Notes under the pieces: model-generated | The model's database searches: none | Told to the model about the DNA's origin: nothing | Seen by the model: only the letters and a program-made list of their open reading frames with translations | Assembly: GCA_015233135.1 (NCBI GenBank) | Contig: JADFYH010000003.1 | Location: 1-43,020, forward strand | Direction of reading: 5' to 3' | Source of the DNA: Deltaproteobacteria bacterium | Lineage (GTDB): Bacteria > UBA10199 > JADFYH01 | Length of the DNA stretch: 43,020 nt | Position numbers and translations under genes: made by a program | Part shown: positions 16,189 through 25,667 of the stretch, in pieces | How positions within the stretch are numbered: the first letter of the stretch is position 1 | How the letters are laid out: each line of letters begins with the position of its first letter

Positions 16189-16738
16189 TTGTTTTTCCTT
16201 CGTAACGTTTCATGAGTTCATTTTCGATTCCCATTTGATCCAATACTCGGGAAACCACTGTATTGACCACATCCAAGACGGTTTGAGGTTTGGAATAAAA
16301 AGAGGGAATGGCCGGAACAATCGTGGCTCCGGCGAGCGCAAGTTTCTTCATGTTCTCAATGTGGATCAAGTTGAACGGTGTCTCTCGTGGCACTACAATG
16401 AGTTTCCTTTTTTCCTTTAAAAAAACATCGGCAGCACGGCTGATGAGATCATCCGAAATTCCATTGGCGATTCGGGCCAAGGTCCCCATGCTGCAGGGGA
16501 TAATGACCATTTGATCATACTTTGCCGAGCCGCTGGCAAAATGGGCTTTAAAATCGCGGTTGCTGAAAAGCTTGAAAGGAATGTCACTCAGTTTGCTTTC
16601 CAATTCGTCGGCCCAGACAATTTTGGCATTGTCTGACGCAAGCACTTCAACTTCATGAATTGTGTTTCTGAGAAAATCCAGAAGCTGTTTGGCGTAAATG
16701 GTGCCAGAAGCGCCGCTGATGGCGATGACGAGTTTCAT
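16169..16738 (-). CDS. ubiX: UbiX-type flavin prenyltransferase
   Basis: UbiX makes prenylated FMN, the cofactor of UbiD-type decarboxylases. In futalosine menaquinone synthesis the equivalent pair is often called MqnM/MqnL. The 189-residue protein has the N-terminal flavin motif AISGASGTIYAKQLL, VIIPCSMGTLARIANGISDD near residues 79-98, and VPRETPFNLIHIENM near residues 117-131. No UbiD partner is in the window. It overlaps ubiE by ATGA at 16735-16738 and ubiA by 20 nt, forming an operon ubiE-ubiX-ubiA. Confidence 0.93.
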   Translation of the reverse strand: MKLVIAISGASGTIYAKQLLDFLRNTIHEVEVLASDNAKIVWADELESKLSDIPFKLFSNRDFKAHFASGSAKYDQMVIIPCSMGTLARIANGISDDLISRAADVFLKEKRKLIVVPRETPFNLIHIENMKKLALAGATIVPAIPSFYSKPQTVLDVVNTVVSRVLDQMGIENELMKRYEGKTSASSKD

Positions 16739-17433
16739 CGTTTCTCTCCTACTGCAATACTTGCAATATGACCGGTCAGATTTTTGCTTTGAATATTTTT
16801 AAAATTTTTCTGTTCCAGCAATTTTAAAAAATCTTCGAGAGAACTATAGGCTTGAATAGAATTAAAGAGATATTGATAAGCCTCCTTGTCTTTGGAAAGA
16901 AGAGCGCCCACACGAGGCAAAATAAATTTTGCAAAGGTGGCATTGAAAATCTTGGCAGGCAGGGTGTTGGGTTTGAAAAATTCCAGGATGATAACGCGTC
17001 CACCGGGTTTAAGCACTTGATAAATTTCTTTGAGTGACTGGGCATTATCCACCACATTGCGCATGCCGAAGCCGCAAAGGACGGCGTCAAAACTTTCGGG
17101 GTTTTGCTGCAAATCCATGGCATCGCCTACCACAATCTTGACCTGAGATTTTTTATCTGCAGGAATTTTTTTTTCACCGAGTTCCAACATTTTTGCCGAA
17201 AAATCGAGGGCTGTAATTTGAGCGTTTGGAAACCTTTTCAAGATTTCCAAGCTTAAATCGAGAGTGCCCGCGCACAAATCGAGTATTTTTAGATTTTCTT
17301 TTTCAGGAAGATAGGCAATGGCTTTTTTTCGCCAGCGAACGTCAATGCGGGCGCTTAAGGTGCGATTCAGTAAATCATAGGTGGGCGCAATGCGCGTGAA
17401 CATGTCTTGAATGGTTTGGGTCTTGCTGCTCAT
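16735..17433 (-). CDS. ubiE: UbiE/MenG demethylmenaquinone methyltransferase
   Basis: A SAM-dependent C-methyltransferase for the last step of menaquinone (or ubiquinone) synthesis. The 232-residue protein has MFTRIAPTYDLLNRTLS near the N-terminus, motif I LDLCAGTLDLSLEI (about residues 50-63), ITALDFSAKML, and GFGMRNVVDNAQSLKEIYQV near residues 125-144, which is diagnostic of UbiE. It is the first gene of the leftward quinone operon and is divergent from nadE. Confidence 0.94.
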   Translation of the reverse strand: MSSKTQTIQDMFTRIAPTYDLLNRTLSARIDVRWRKKAIAYLPEKENLKILDLCAGTLDLSLEILKRFPNAQITALDFSAKMLELGEKKIPADKKSQVKIVVGDAMDLQQNPESFDAVLCGFGMRNVVDNAQSLKEIYQVLKPGGRVIILEFFKPNTLPAKIFNATFAKFILPRVGALLSKDKEAYQYLFNSIQAYSSLEDFLKLLEQKNFKNIQSKNLTGHIASIAVGEKR

Positions 17434-17488
17434 ATTCTTGATATTCAGCAGATAATTGAGAGGGAGGCAAGGGCTTGTTTTGTTGATG

Positions 17489-17517
17489 TTGACAAGTGAT
17501 TCATCATCGAGTCTATG
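17489..17517 (+). promoter_or_regulatory. Putative nadE promoter (near-leaderless)
   Basis: A perfect -35 TTGACA (17489-17494), 17-nt spacer and weak -10 TCTATG (17512-17517). The start codon at 17528 is only 10 nt after the -10, leaving no room for a Shine-Dalgarno sequence, and none is visible. Confidence 0.45.
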
Positions 17518-17527
17518 AAATGTCTCT

Positions 17528-19477
17528 ATGAATAAAATTTATTTAGCGTCTGCTGTACTCAATCAAACCCCACTGGATTGGGAAAATAATTTTAAAAATA
17601 TTATTGGAAGTATCAAAAGTGCAAAAGCTTCAGGCGCTGTCTTGCTTTGTCTGCCGGAGTTGTGTGTCAGCGGATATGGTTGCGAAGACATGTTTTTATC
17701 TTCCTGGGTGTATGAAAAGTCCTGGCAAATGTTGGAAAAAATTCTTCCTCATACTCAGAATATTTTAGTCAACGCGGGGCTTCCACTGTTCTTCGAGGGT
17801 GAGCAATACAATGCGACGGTATTTTTTGGAAATGGAAAAATTTTGGGAATCCTCCCCAAAAAATATCTGGCCAGTGAGGGAGTATACTATGAAGGGCGTT
17901 GGTTCAAGGCCTGGCCTATTGGCAAAAGGTCTTTTTTAGAAATTCAAGATTTTGAAATTCCAATGGGTGATCTGGTTTTTGATTTTGGATTTTTTAAATT
18001 AGGTTTTGAAATCTGCGAGGAAGCCTGGGTGAAAAATCGTGTGCTGCATCATTTGGTCAAGCGTGAAGTGGATATCGTGTTCAATCCTAGTGCCAGTCAT
18101 TTTGCTTTTGGTAAATTTGAAACACGAAAAAAATTGGTTCTGGAGGCCTCGGCTCAATATGGTCTGGCTTATGTTTATTCAAACTTGTTAGGCAATGAAG
18201 CTGGCCGGCTGATTTTTGATGGAGGAGCTTTGATTGCCTCGGAGGGAAAGATTGTCGCTCAGGGGAGACGATTTTCATTTCAGGATTATGAGTTGAGTTT
18301 TGCTGAAATTGATTTGGAGAAGAATAGAGGGATGCGTGGTCCGGTGGATCCTGCTGAAGTGGAGAATGTCATTCGAGTTGGGATTGATTTTGGATTAAAA
18401 ACGGATGCCCGCTTTGACGGGAATAACGAAGGGCATCAATGGGAACACTGGGAAAACTCCAAATTCATTAAAGAAGAAGAATTCTTTCGTGTGCTCTGTC
18501 TGGCCCTCTTCGATTATCTTCGAAAAAGCAAGTTGCAAGGTTTCGTGATCTCTTTGAGCGGGGGAGTGGATTCTGCTGTCTGTGCCATGCTCGCCAAATA
18601 TGCCTTACAAGAGGCTCAGACGGAATTAGGAATAGAACAGTTTTTAAAAAAACTTCCCCAGTTTAATAAAAATACTTCTTCTAAAGATTGGGTGCATTGC
18701 GTCTATCAAAAAACCGTTAACAATTCGGAACACACCGAAGTTGCTGCCTCAAAATTGGCCCAAGTTTTAGGCCTATCTTTTTATGAATGGAATATTGATG
18801 AAGGCGTTTCTTTTTATGTGAATACGTTGAACAAGGCTTTGGATGTAAAATTGAATTGGAAGTCCGATCCTCTGGCATTGCAAAACATTCAGGCTCGCGC
18901 GCGTGGTCCGGCGGTCTGGTTGCTGGCCAATCTCAAAAATGCGCTGCTATTGTCGACGAGTAATCGTTCAGAAGTGGCCGTCGGTTATACGACTATGGAT
19001 GGCGATACCTGTGGAAGTGTGAGTCCCATTGCTGGAGTGAATAAAACTTTTTTGAGATCCTGGCTCAAATGGTTTGAGACCCAAGGTCCTGAAAATCTGC
19101 AAGCCATTCCTGAGCTTGCTCTGATTAATCAACTGCCCCCTAGTGCTGAATTAAAGCCACTTTCCGAACATCAAAGTGACGAGGGCGATTTAATGCCTTA
19201 TGTGGTGTTGGATGCCCTGGAGACCTTGGCCATTCGCGATAAACATTCGCCCCAAGAATGTTTAAATCAGGTGCAGCAAAAATTTCCAGCTTACGAGAAG
19301 AAGCAGCTTAAGAATTGGACCCGGCGCTTCTTCGATTTGTGGTGTAAAAGTCAATGGAAGCGTGAACGCTATGCGCTGTCTTTTCATCTGGATGACGAAA
19401 GTCTGGACCCCAAAACCTGGTGTCGATTTCCCATTTTATCTTCCGGTTTTAAAAATGAATTGGAGAACTTAAAATAG
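17528..19477 (+). CDS. nadE: Glutamine-dependent NAD+ synthetase
   Basis: NadE amidates deamido-NAD+ using ammonia released from glutamine. This is the long two-domain form of 649 residues. The N-terminal nitrilase-like glutaminase domain has LLCLPELCVSGYG (Glu), LPKKYL (Lys) and GFEICEEAW (Cys near residue 162). The C-terminal synthetase domain has the PPi loop ISLSGGVDSAVC near residues 338-349, STSNRSEVAVGYTTMDGD, and KHSPQECL. No ribosome-binding site is visible. It is divergent from the quinone operon and convergent with radA. Confidence 0.95.
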   Translation: MNKIYLASAVLNQTPLDWENNFKNIIGSIKSAKASGAVLLCLPELCVSGYGCEDMFLSSWVYEKSWQMLEKILPHTQNILVNAGLPLFFEGEQYNATVFFGNGKILGILPKKYLASEGVYYEGRWFKAWPIGKRSFLEIQDFEIPMGDLVFDFGFFKLGFEICEEAWVKNRVLHHLVKREVDIVFNPSASHFAFGKFETRKKLVLEASAQYGLAYVYSNLLGNEAGRLIFDGGALIASEGKIVAQGRRFSFQDYELSFAEIDLEKNRGMRGPVDPAEVENVIRVGIDFGLKTDARFDGNNEGHQWEHWENSKFIKEEEFFRVLCLALFDYLRKSKLQGFVISLSGGVDSAVCAMLAKYALQEAQTELGIEQFLKKLPQFNKNTSSKDWVHCVYQKTVNNSEHTEVAASKLAQVLGLSFYEWNIDEGVSFYVNTLNKALDVKLNWKSDPLALQNIQARARGPAVWLLANLKNALLLSTSNRSEVAVGYTTMDGDTCGSVSPIAGVNKTFLRSWLKWFETQGPENLQAIPELALINQLPPSAELKPLSEHQSDEGDLMPYVVLDALETLAIRDKHSPQECLNQVQQKFPAYEKKQLKNWTRRFFDLWCKSQWKRERYALSFHLDDESLDPKTWCRFPILSSGFKNELENLK

Positions 19478-19500
19478 ACTCGGTGTATTTCCTTAATGAG

Positions 19501-20868
19501 CTAAAATAGTAAATCTGCCAGCTGTCCCACTGTTTTCAAGGTCTTAATTTCCATCTTGGAAGATTTTTTAATCTTTGTATTTTTTTCTGAAATATAAACC
19601 TGCTTAAATCCCAAACGCTCAATCTCTGCGAGTCGCAGTTCCAATTGTGGGGCAGGGCGTATTTCTCCGCCAAGGCCCACTTCACCTATGTAAACCGATT
19701 CTTGCGGTAGTGCATGATTGCGAAACGAAGAGAGGAGAGCGGCCAGGATTCCAAGGTCGCTGCTGGGTTCGCTGAGTTTCAGCCCCCCAACTACGTTCAA
19801 AAAAACATCTTGTCCGCCGATGCTGTAGCCTAAATTTTTTTCTAAAATAGCGATGAGTAGAGCGAGGCGATTTCCATCCACACCCAGGGAAACCCTGCGA
19901 GGCATGGCCAAATTTGAACTGGAAACTAGCACTTGAACTTCCACCAAAAAAGGTCGTGAACCTTCCAGACTTGAGACAATTACCGAGCCCGGAGTTTTCT
20001 CGGAGCTTCCGGAAAGAAAGAGCGCTGAGGGATTGTCGATGGGCAGCAAACCAGCTGAAGTCATCTCAAAGACGCCCACTTCATTGGTGGATCCAAAACG
20101 GTTTTTGTTCGCACGTAGCAAACGGTAGGCCTGGCCTTTGTCTCCTTCAAAATACAAAACGGTATCCACCAGATGCTCTAAAACTTTGGGTCCGGCGATC
20201 ATGCCTTCTTTCGTCATGTGACCGATGATCCAAGTTGATAAAGTTTTTGATTTGGTGAGATAGAGCAGTTTTCCTGCACACTCTCGCACTTGAGTGAGAG
20301 AGCCGGGGGCCGATTCGTGTTCGGGTAGAAAAATGGTTTGAATGGAATCGACAATCAAAAGTTTGGGTTTAATTTTTTCGACAAACTCTAAGGCCTTGCG
20401 CAGGTTGTTTTCGGAACACACAAAAAGATTTTTGGAGTGAATCCCCAAACGCTCGGCGCGCATTTTAATCTGCGAGGCTGATTCTTCACCCGAGATATAA
20501 AGCACGGGGTCTGTTTTGGCGACGTGACCCACGGTCTGCAAAACCAGAGTGGATTTTCCTATGCCGGGATCACCTCCCAGCAAAACCAGAGAACTAGGGA
20601 CTATCCCGCCACCCAGCAAGCGATCCAACTCCGAATTACCGGAACTAAATCGTGCGATGTTTTCCATTTGTACTTCATCGATAGATTTCACCTCGCTGCT
20701 AATCGTGAAAAAGGCAGGGTCACTGTAACGCGAGGCGGTGGGGGTATTAGTACTTTTTGTTTCTTCGGCAAAGCTGTTCCACTTGTTGCAATCGGGACAT
20801 TTGCCCAACCATTTGGGTGTTTGATAACCGCAGTTTTGGCAGGAATAAATTGTTTGAGTTTTAGCCAT
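19501..20868 (-). CDS. radA: DNA repair protein RadA
   Basis: RadA (Sms) is a RecA-like hexameric helicase that promotes branch migration during recombination. The 455-residue protein has the zinc finger C10-x2-C13...C24-x2-C27, Walker A GGDPGIGKST with Lys105, the RadA-specific KNRFG motif near residue 255, and a C-terminal Lon-protease-like domain containing DVFLNVVGGLKL and SVYIGEVGLGGEIR. It follows the small smr gene by 6 nt on the same strand, implying an operon. Confidence 0.96.
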   Translation of the reverse strand: MAKTQTIYSCQNCGYQTPKWLGKCPDCNKWNSFAEETKSTNTPTASRYSDPAFFTISSEVKSIDEVQMENIARFSSGNSELDRLLGGGIVPSSLVLLGGDPGIGKSTLVLQTVGHVAKTDPVLYISGEESASQIKMRAERLGIHSKNLFVCSENNLRKALEFVEKIKPKLLIVDSIQTIFLPEHESAPGSLTQVRECAGKLLYLTKSKTLSTWIIGHMTKEGMIAGPKVLEHLVDTVLYFEGDKGQAYRLLRANKNRFGSTNEVGVFEMTSAGLLPIDNPSALFLSGSSEKTPGSVIVSSLEGSRPFLVEVQVLVSSSNLAMPRRVSLGVDGNRLALLIAILEKNLGYSIGGQDVFLNVVGGLKLSEPSSDLGILAALLSSFRNHALPQESVYIGEVGLGGEIRPAPQLELRLAEIERLGFKQVYISEKNTKIKKSSKMEIKTLKTVGQLADLLF

Positions 20869-20874
20869 ATTTTC

Positions 20875-21108
20875 TTAGATAATATCCATAAACACCAGAG
20901 TTACCCCCAAATTAAAAGGTGCCCGTTCGAAGCGTTTTACATAGGGATAATTTTTTAACCACTGCGGTAATTTTTCGGCAATCACTCCAAAACCGTGAAT
21001 AATGCGTCCGCTGCCTTCCTCCTGGCAATAAAGTTGATCCAAAAATTTCATCACTACCATTTCGGCTTCGTGCAAGCGAAGTCCATGGAGGTCGATTTCT
21101 GTATTCAT
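20875..21108 (-). CDS. Stand-alone Smr-domain protein
   Basis: A 77-residue protein that is almost entirely an Smr domain, the nuclease-like module found at the C-terminus of MutS2. It shows EIDLHGLRLHEAEMVV at the N-terminus, RIIHGFGV in the middle (family pattern HGxG) and an LVFMDI end. Smr domains nick or cleave DNA or RNA, but a minimal single-domain protein may only bind. It lies directly upstream of radA and is likely co-transcribed, which hints at a recombination or repair role. Confidence 0.85.
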   Translation of the reverse strand: MNTEIDLHGLRLHEAEMVVMKFLDQLYCQEEGSGRIIHGFGVIAEKLPQWLKNYPYVKRFERAPFNLGVTLVFMDII

Positions 21109-21168
21109 AAAATGGGTTTACACATTCAATTTGCCAAAAATAATTTCCTACTATAGCTACGGGGATCT

Positions 21169-23187
21169 ATGCCAAATCCCAATGTGAGTGCAACACCCAA
21201 AACTAAAGTTATTTTAGTCACTACCGCCATGCTTTCTTTTATTTCTTTCTGGAGAGCCGGGGCTATTGTGCTTTGCGATTTGGGTTCTTCTGCCTTTTAT
21301 GCCGGAGGGATTGCTGAGAAGGCTATCGGAGAAGCCGCACCCTGGTTCATTTTGGCCATCATGCTTTTTGCCAATCTCGTGCGTATGGTTTATGTAGAGT
21401 CCTGTTCCATGTTTGTGCGAGGGGGAGTTTATAAAGTTGTCAAAGAGGCGATGGGAGGTACCTTGGCCAAGTTTGCCGTTTCGGCTTTGGTGTTCGATTA
21501 CATACTGACGGGACCGATCAGTGCGGTTTCTGCGGGGCAGTATTTGGTCAGTTATATCAACGAACTTTTTCAATATTTTCATCTTTCCTATCATGTTCCT
21601 TATGTGCTCGGTTCCGTGCTGGTTGCCGGAAGTATTTTGCTCTATTTTTGGCGAAAAAATATTATTGGAATAGAGGAATCCAGTGACAAAGCCCTGAAGA
21701 TTTTTCTCGTCACCTGTGTGGTGGGGCTTATTCTTCTCATTTTTTCTCTTTGGACGATAGGGGTCCAGCATCCGGCACTTCCTTCCTTACATGTCAAGCT
21801 TTCCGAAGATTCCATGGGCTGGCTGGCCCATTTTGACAAATTAAAAACTCTCACCTGGGTGGCGGTGCTGATAGGCTTAGGGCATTCCTTGTTAGCGATG
21901 AGTGGAGAAGAATCTTTGGCCCAGGTTTATCGCGAAGTAGAGGCCCCCAAATTAAAAAATTTAAAAAAGACGGCCATTCTCATCGGCAGCTTTGCCTTTG
22001 TGTTTACCGCCATTCTCACTTTTTGTGCCGTGATGATCATCCCCCATGATTTGCGGATATCGGAATATTCTGAGAACTTGCTCGGCGGTTTGGCGATGCA
22101 CGTGGTGGGCCCTCTGTCCATCCGGATGCTGCTCCATGGTGCTGTGGTGTTTGTAGGATTTTTGCTATTATCAGGCGCCGTGAATACTTCTATGGTGGGC
22201 TGCAATGGAGTGCTGTGCCGTGTTTCCGAAGATGGAGTGCTTTCCGACTGGTTTCGAAAACCGCATCAGCGTTATGGAACGAACTACCGTTTGCTTTACA
22301 TGATTTTGTTTTTGCAACTTTTTACCCTGGTTGCCTGTCGAGGCGATATTTATTCTCTGGGAGAAGCCTATGCCTTTGGAGTCATTTGGAGTTTTACCTT
22401 AAAGGCCTTGGCCATGCTGATGCTTCGCTTTCAAGATCCCAGTCCTAGAGAATGGAGAGTTCCCTTCAATCTTCGCTTGGGTAAAATTGAATTGCCCGTA
22501 GGTTTATTTTTTATATTTTTAGCTTTGTTGGCTTTGGCGATTGTAAATCTGTTTAGCAAGCCCTTGGCCACACAATGGGGCTTACTCTTTACAGCCGCTT
22601 TTTTTATACTGTTTACGATTTCCGAAAAAACTCATGGAAAAATTGTTCATTTAAAAGTTGAAAGTTTAAACGGTGTGGAATTTCAGGAGCAGGTGAACCT
22701 TAGTTTTCAAGAATCGATTAGCCCTGAAAGTTGTAGTTTGAAGAAAGAAAGACGCCTATTGATTGCCGCACGAGATCCCAACAATCTCTATCATGTTCAG
22801 CTTTTGCTTTCAGAGTTGGATTCCCTAACCAGCGATTGTGTCGTGATGGCGGCAAAAATTGAAAAACCCTACCAAATGGAAGCAGAGCTTCGTGAACTGT
22901 TTCCCGAAGAACAAAGTCTGCTCACCCAAATTGTCAATCTTGCCGAAAAAAGTGGAAAGAAAGTGTTGCCCCTTCTGGTGCCTGCCAAAGATCCCTATTA
23001 CGCCATTGCAAAAACCGCTTATGATTTAGAGGTGGAAGAAGTGGTTGTAGGACTTTCAGGCAAAATGACCGTGGAAGCCCAGATGGAATGTCTTGCACTG
23101 GCCTGGGGTGTGGTGGGGGGGGCAGAAAACCGTTCGATTCGTTTTCGAGCCATCTGGCCAGGGAGAGAGTTTGTTTATGAAATTTAG
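21169..23187 (+). CDS. APC-superfamily permease with cytoplasmic C-terminal domain
   Basis: A 672-residue transporter. Residues 15-490 hold about 12 transmembrane helices of the amino acid-polyamine-organocation type, with a Gly-rich start (ISFWRAGAIVLCDLGSSAFYAGG) and a conserved SGEESLAQVYRE segment near residue 245. Residues 525-672 are soluble, beginning RRLLIAARDPNNLYHVQLLL. They resemble a universal-stress-protein-like domain, often fused to APC permeases as a regulatory module. GGGGAT precedes the ATG. The substrate is unknown. Confidence 0.85.
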   Translation: MPNPNVSATPKTKVILVTTAMLSFISFWRAGAIVLCDLGSSAFYAGGIAEKAIGEAAPWFILAIMLFANLVRMVYVESCSMFVRGGVYKVVKEAMGGTLAKFAVSALVFDYILTGPISAVSAGQYLVSYINELFQYFHLSYHVPYVLGSVLVAGSILLYFWRKNIIGIEESSDKALKIFLVTCVVGLILLIFSLWTIGVQHPALPSLHVKLSEDSMGWLAHFDKLKTLTWVAVLIGLGHSLLAMSGEESLAQVYREVEAPKLKNLKKTAILIGSFAFVFTAILTFCAVMIIPHDLRISEYSENLLGGLAMHVVGPLSIRMLLHGAVVFVGFLLLSGAVNTSMVGCNGVLCRVSEDGVLSDWFRKPHQRYGTNYRLLYMILFLQLFTLVACRGDIYSLGEAYAFGVIWSFTLKALAMLMLRFQDPSPREWRVPFNLRLGKIELPVGLFFIFLALLALAIVNLFSKPLATQWGLLFTAAFFILFTISEKTHGKIVHLKVESLNGVEFQEQVNLSFQESISPESCSLKKERRLLIAARDPNNLYHVQLLLSELDSLTSDCVVMAAKIEKPYQMEAELRELFPEEQSLLTQIVNLAEKSGKKVLPLLVPAKDPYYAIAKTAYDLEVEEVVVGLSGKMTVEAQMECLALAWGVVGGAENRSIRFRAIWPGREFVYEI

Positions 23188-23211
23188 TGAGGTAAAAAAA
23201 AATAAAAAATC

Positions 23212-23240
23212 TTAGCAACTTTTTAGAGGATTTGCCGAAA
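23212..23240 (+). promoter_or_regulatory. Shared upstream motif / putative ECF-type promoter, copy B
   Basis: TTAGCAACTTTT, nine bases, TGCCGAAA, with AAC-N16-CG spacing identical to copies at 141 and 26778. An A-rich tract (AAAAAAAATAAAAAATC) lies directly upstream, like an UP element. The start codon is 31 nt after the CG. Confidence 0.6.
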
Positions 23241-23268
23241 GGATTGGGTACCAAGGAGATAAATAAGT

Positions 23269-24855
23269 ATGATTGCATCCGATACTCAAAATAGCTATGA
23301 ATTTTCGGTGGTTTCTCATCAATTGGTTGGGGTTCATGATCCATTGATAAATCGCTCGGACCTTCCAGAACAATTTGAATCTGTTCATCAGCTTCAAGCC
23401 ATAGATGTTAATCATGATGGTAAACTAGATGCACAAGACTCTTATTCAGTTTCTTTTGGAGATCGGCGTTATGCCATTAATAGTGAAGAAGGACTCAAAA
23501 TCCTCAATTACTTCGCGAATCCCGAAATTTTAAGGCAAAGACATCAAAGTTTGGCCATTTCTCAAAATACTTCCACTCACCCTCTTTCTTTGACGGAGGG
23601 TATTCGACATGTTTTTGAGGATTACAATACTTTTAGTGAAGAAGAAATCTCTGGAATTAATTCTACTCCATCCGCTTGGTTTATGGATGGGCATATTGAT
23701 CCTCGTTTGTTAACAGGCGAAAGAAGATTTACAGATACTGAAAATGCGGAATGGAGAGAGAGACCCCACTGGAATTCTGTGACCAATTTTCTGAGATGGA
23801 ATGTGACGCGGGGTGGGGCGCATTTGTGGAGTGCGAGTTATGCGGGATGGGAAACTTTCAGAAAAGTATTTATCATCGGAAATCTATTTCCGGCGCTAGC
23901 CGGTGCCGTTGGCGGTGTGGCAGGTATTGCAGGCGGAGAAGGTTTGATTTGGAACCTGTTTACACACAATTACACGGCAAGTGAAATAGGTGTGCTTGTC
24001 TTTAGACCCCGCAATGACAGAGCCATTCATCAACTGAGCTCAAATTCAGCCAATTCAAACAGAGCAAGTATTCAAAACAATATTGAAATTATTCGTCGGC
24101 GTAATGAAGCGGCAACTTATGATAGATATTTTGGTTTTACACGTCCCTTTATTTTCGGGGTCGCTCTGTTAGATGGTACTAGTAGAGGGTGGATGTGGCA
24201 TACTCTTAGGCATCCTTTCAACTTTGAACAAAAATCAATTATAGGTTTTTTTGGCAGGATGTTTGTCAGGGATATCCCTCGCGCATTTGGGGGTGGGGCA
24301 GGAAATATGCTTCTTGGTGCTGCAATTACTGCTGCTGCAGCCTATGGCTTGTATCAATTTACTCGAGGCTGGTTTCGTTACTATACTGGATTTTATGCCC
24401 CCCTTGAATATAGGAGCGTAGAAAACAAAGCAACTTCAGCCGCCTCTTCTGTTTTTTGCACTGCCTGGTTGCTTACAGCGGCGAGTAAGCAATTGGCAGC
24501 GGTTGCAGCAGAAGTGGCAAGACAATCGGCTGTAATGACACAAGTAAGTGGCGCCCTCACTTTGAGCAATTTAATAAACTTAAGAAGAGTTGAACGTAAT
24601 GCACAAGTAGCAGAAACCCTCGTTCACTTTGGGAGAAGTATTCCCTTGGTTCAGGGCTACAATTTTCTTGGAAGATATATTCCTATCTGTGAAAGAAGTT
24701 CTCAGTTTGTAATTAATAGAGCTTTCTATAAATCACTTTTAACTTATGCTTCCAGAGGTGTAAAAGTGGGAGCCATTTACGCTTTAGGTGCTGCTGCAGT
24801 ATTTGGCGCATTGTACTTTGGTGCACACCAATTAGGTTTAATTGAAGAAGATTGA
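23269..24855 (+). CDS. Orphan protein B with EF-hand-like loop and Gly/Ala-rich hydrophobic segments
   Basis: I do not recognise this 528-residue protein. Residues 46-57 form a canonical 12-position calcium loop, DVNHDGKLDAQD (ligands D46, N48, D50, D54, D57), as in EF-hand and dockerin-type sites. Residues 60-190 are soluble. Hydrophobic, Gly/Ala-rich stretches lie at about 199-230, 292-302, 340-362, 392-420 and 498-522. There is no N-terminal signal peptide. AAGGAG (23253-23258) precedes ATG 23269. The gene stands between the APC permease and the GDPD gene and carries the same upstream motif as orphan genes A and C. A calcium-responsive membrane-active protein is a guess only. Confidence 0.7.
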   Translation: MIASDTQNSYEFSVVSHQLVGVHDPLINRSDLPEQFESVHQLQAIDVNHDGKLDAQDSYSVSFGDRRYAINSEEGLKILNYFANPEILRQRHQSLAISQNTSTHPLSLTEGIRHVFEDYNTFSEEEISGINSTPSAWFMDGHIDPRLLTGERRFTDTENAEWRERPHWNSVTNFLRWNVTRGGAHLWSASYAGWETFRKVFIIGNLFPALAGAVGGVAGIAGGEGLIWNLFTHNYTASEIGVLVFRPRNDRAIHQLSSNSANSNRASIQNNIEIIRRRNEAATYDRYFGFTRPFIFGVALLDGTSRGWMWHTLRHPFNFEQKSIIGFFGRMFVRDIPRAFGGGAGNMLLGAAITAAAAYGLYQFTRGWFRYYTGFYAPLEYRSVENKATSAASSVFCTAWLLTAASKQLAAVAAEVARQSAVMTQVSGALTLSNLINLRRVERNAQVAETLVHFGRSIPLVQGYNFLGRYIPICERSSQFVINRAFYKSLLTYASRGVKVGAIYALGAAAVFGALYFGAHQLGLIEED

Positions 24856-24920
24856 TCCACTTTTTTTTGATTCAAAAAAAAACTTTGCCCAAATGGTTGA
24901 ATTTTGCTCTTTAGCTTGGC

Positions 24921-25667
24921 GTGAATCTTAAGTCTTCCACACATCCCCTTATCATTGCCCACCGCGGTGCGCGTCTTAAAGCACCTGAGAATACCTTAGC
25001 GGCTTTTGATCTCGCAAAAAAAATGGGGGCTCAGGGTGTAGAATTGGATATTTTAGTCAGCGCTGATGGCCATTTGGTGGTGACTCACAATGAAGACTTG
25101 TCGCTGCTCACTTCCCATAGTGGAAAAATTTCTGGGCATACTCTCAAAGAATTGAAACAAATTGATTTTGGCCAGGGAGAAAAAATTCCCACTTTGGCTG
25201 AAGTGTTTGATCTTTTAGGCAGAGATTTTTGGATCAATGTGGAAATTAAAGGAGAAAATATTTTTGCGGAGGGTCGCGAGCAAAAATTATTTCGTCTGAT
25301 ACAGGATTTTAAGATGCAAGAAAATATGCTGGTCTCCTCCTTCAATATTTTTGCCCTTCGTCGCATGAGGCAGATTGCTCCGCAGATTAAACGTGGTTAT
25401 TTGTTCTACGAAAGACAAGATCCCTTTTCCACACGGGCAGCTTTTGACTTTCTGTTTCAGCCTTATTCCTATCATCCCTCTCGTGTGCTTGCGGATAAAA
25501 AGCTCTTGGAAAAACTGAAAAAGAAAAATAAAAAAATTTGGGTGTGGACGGTGAATGAAGTAGACGAAGCCAGGGCTCTTGTGGAAAGTGGAGTGGAAGG
25601 TCTTATAACGGATGATCCGCGAAAGATGTTGGAGCATTTTAAAAATACAGGAAATCCAATTTTATGA
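24921..25667 (+). CDS. Glycerophosphodiester phosphodiesterase
   Basis: GDPD enzymes release glycerol 3-phosphate from glycerophosphodiesters. The 248-residue TIM-barrel protein has the metal and catalytic motifs IIAHRGARLKAPENTLAAF (His14, Arg15 and Glu region), VELDILVSADGHLVVTHNE (about residues 40-58) and NVEIKG near residue 103. It ends with WTVNEVDEARALVESGVEGLITDDP, typical of the family. There is no signal peptide, so it is cytoplasmic. The GTG start has a poor ribosome-binding site, but no better start precedes the conserved motif. It overlaps hemE by ATGA. Confidence 0.92.
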   Translation: MNLKSSTHPLIIAHRGARLKAPENTLAAFDLAKKMGAQGVELDILVSADGHLVVTHNEDLSLLTSHSGKISGHTLKELKQIDFGQGEKIPTLAEVFDLLGRDFWINVEIKGENIFAEGREQKLFRLIQDFKMQENMLVSSFNIFALRRMRQIAPQIKRGYLFYERQDPFSTRAAFDFLFQPYSYHPSRVLADKKLLEKLKKKNKKIWVWTVNEVDEARALVESGVEGLITDDPRKMLEHFKNTGNPIL

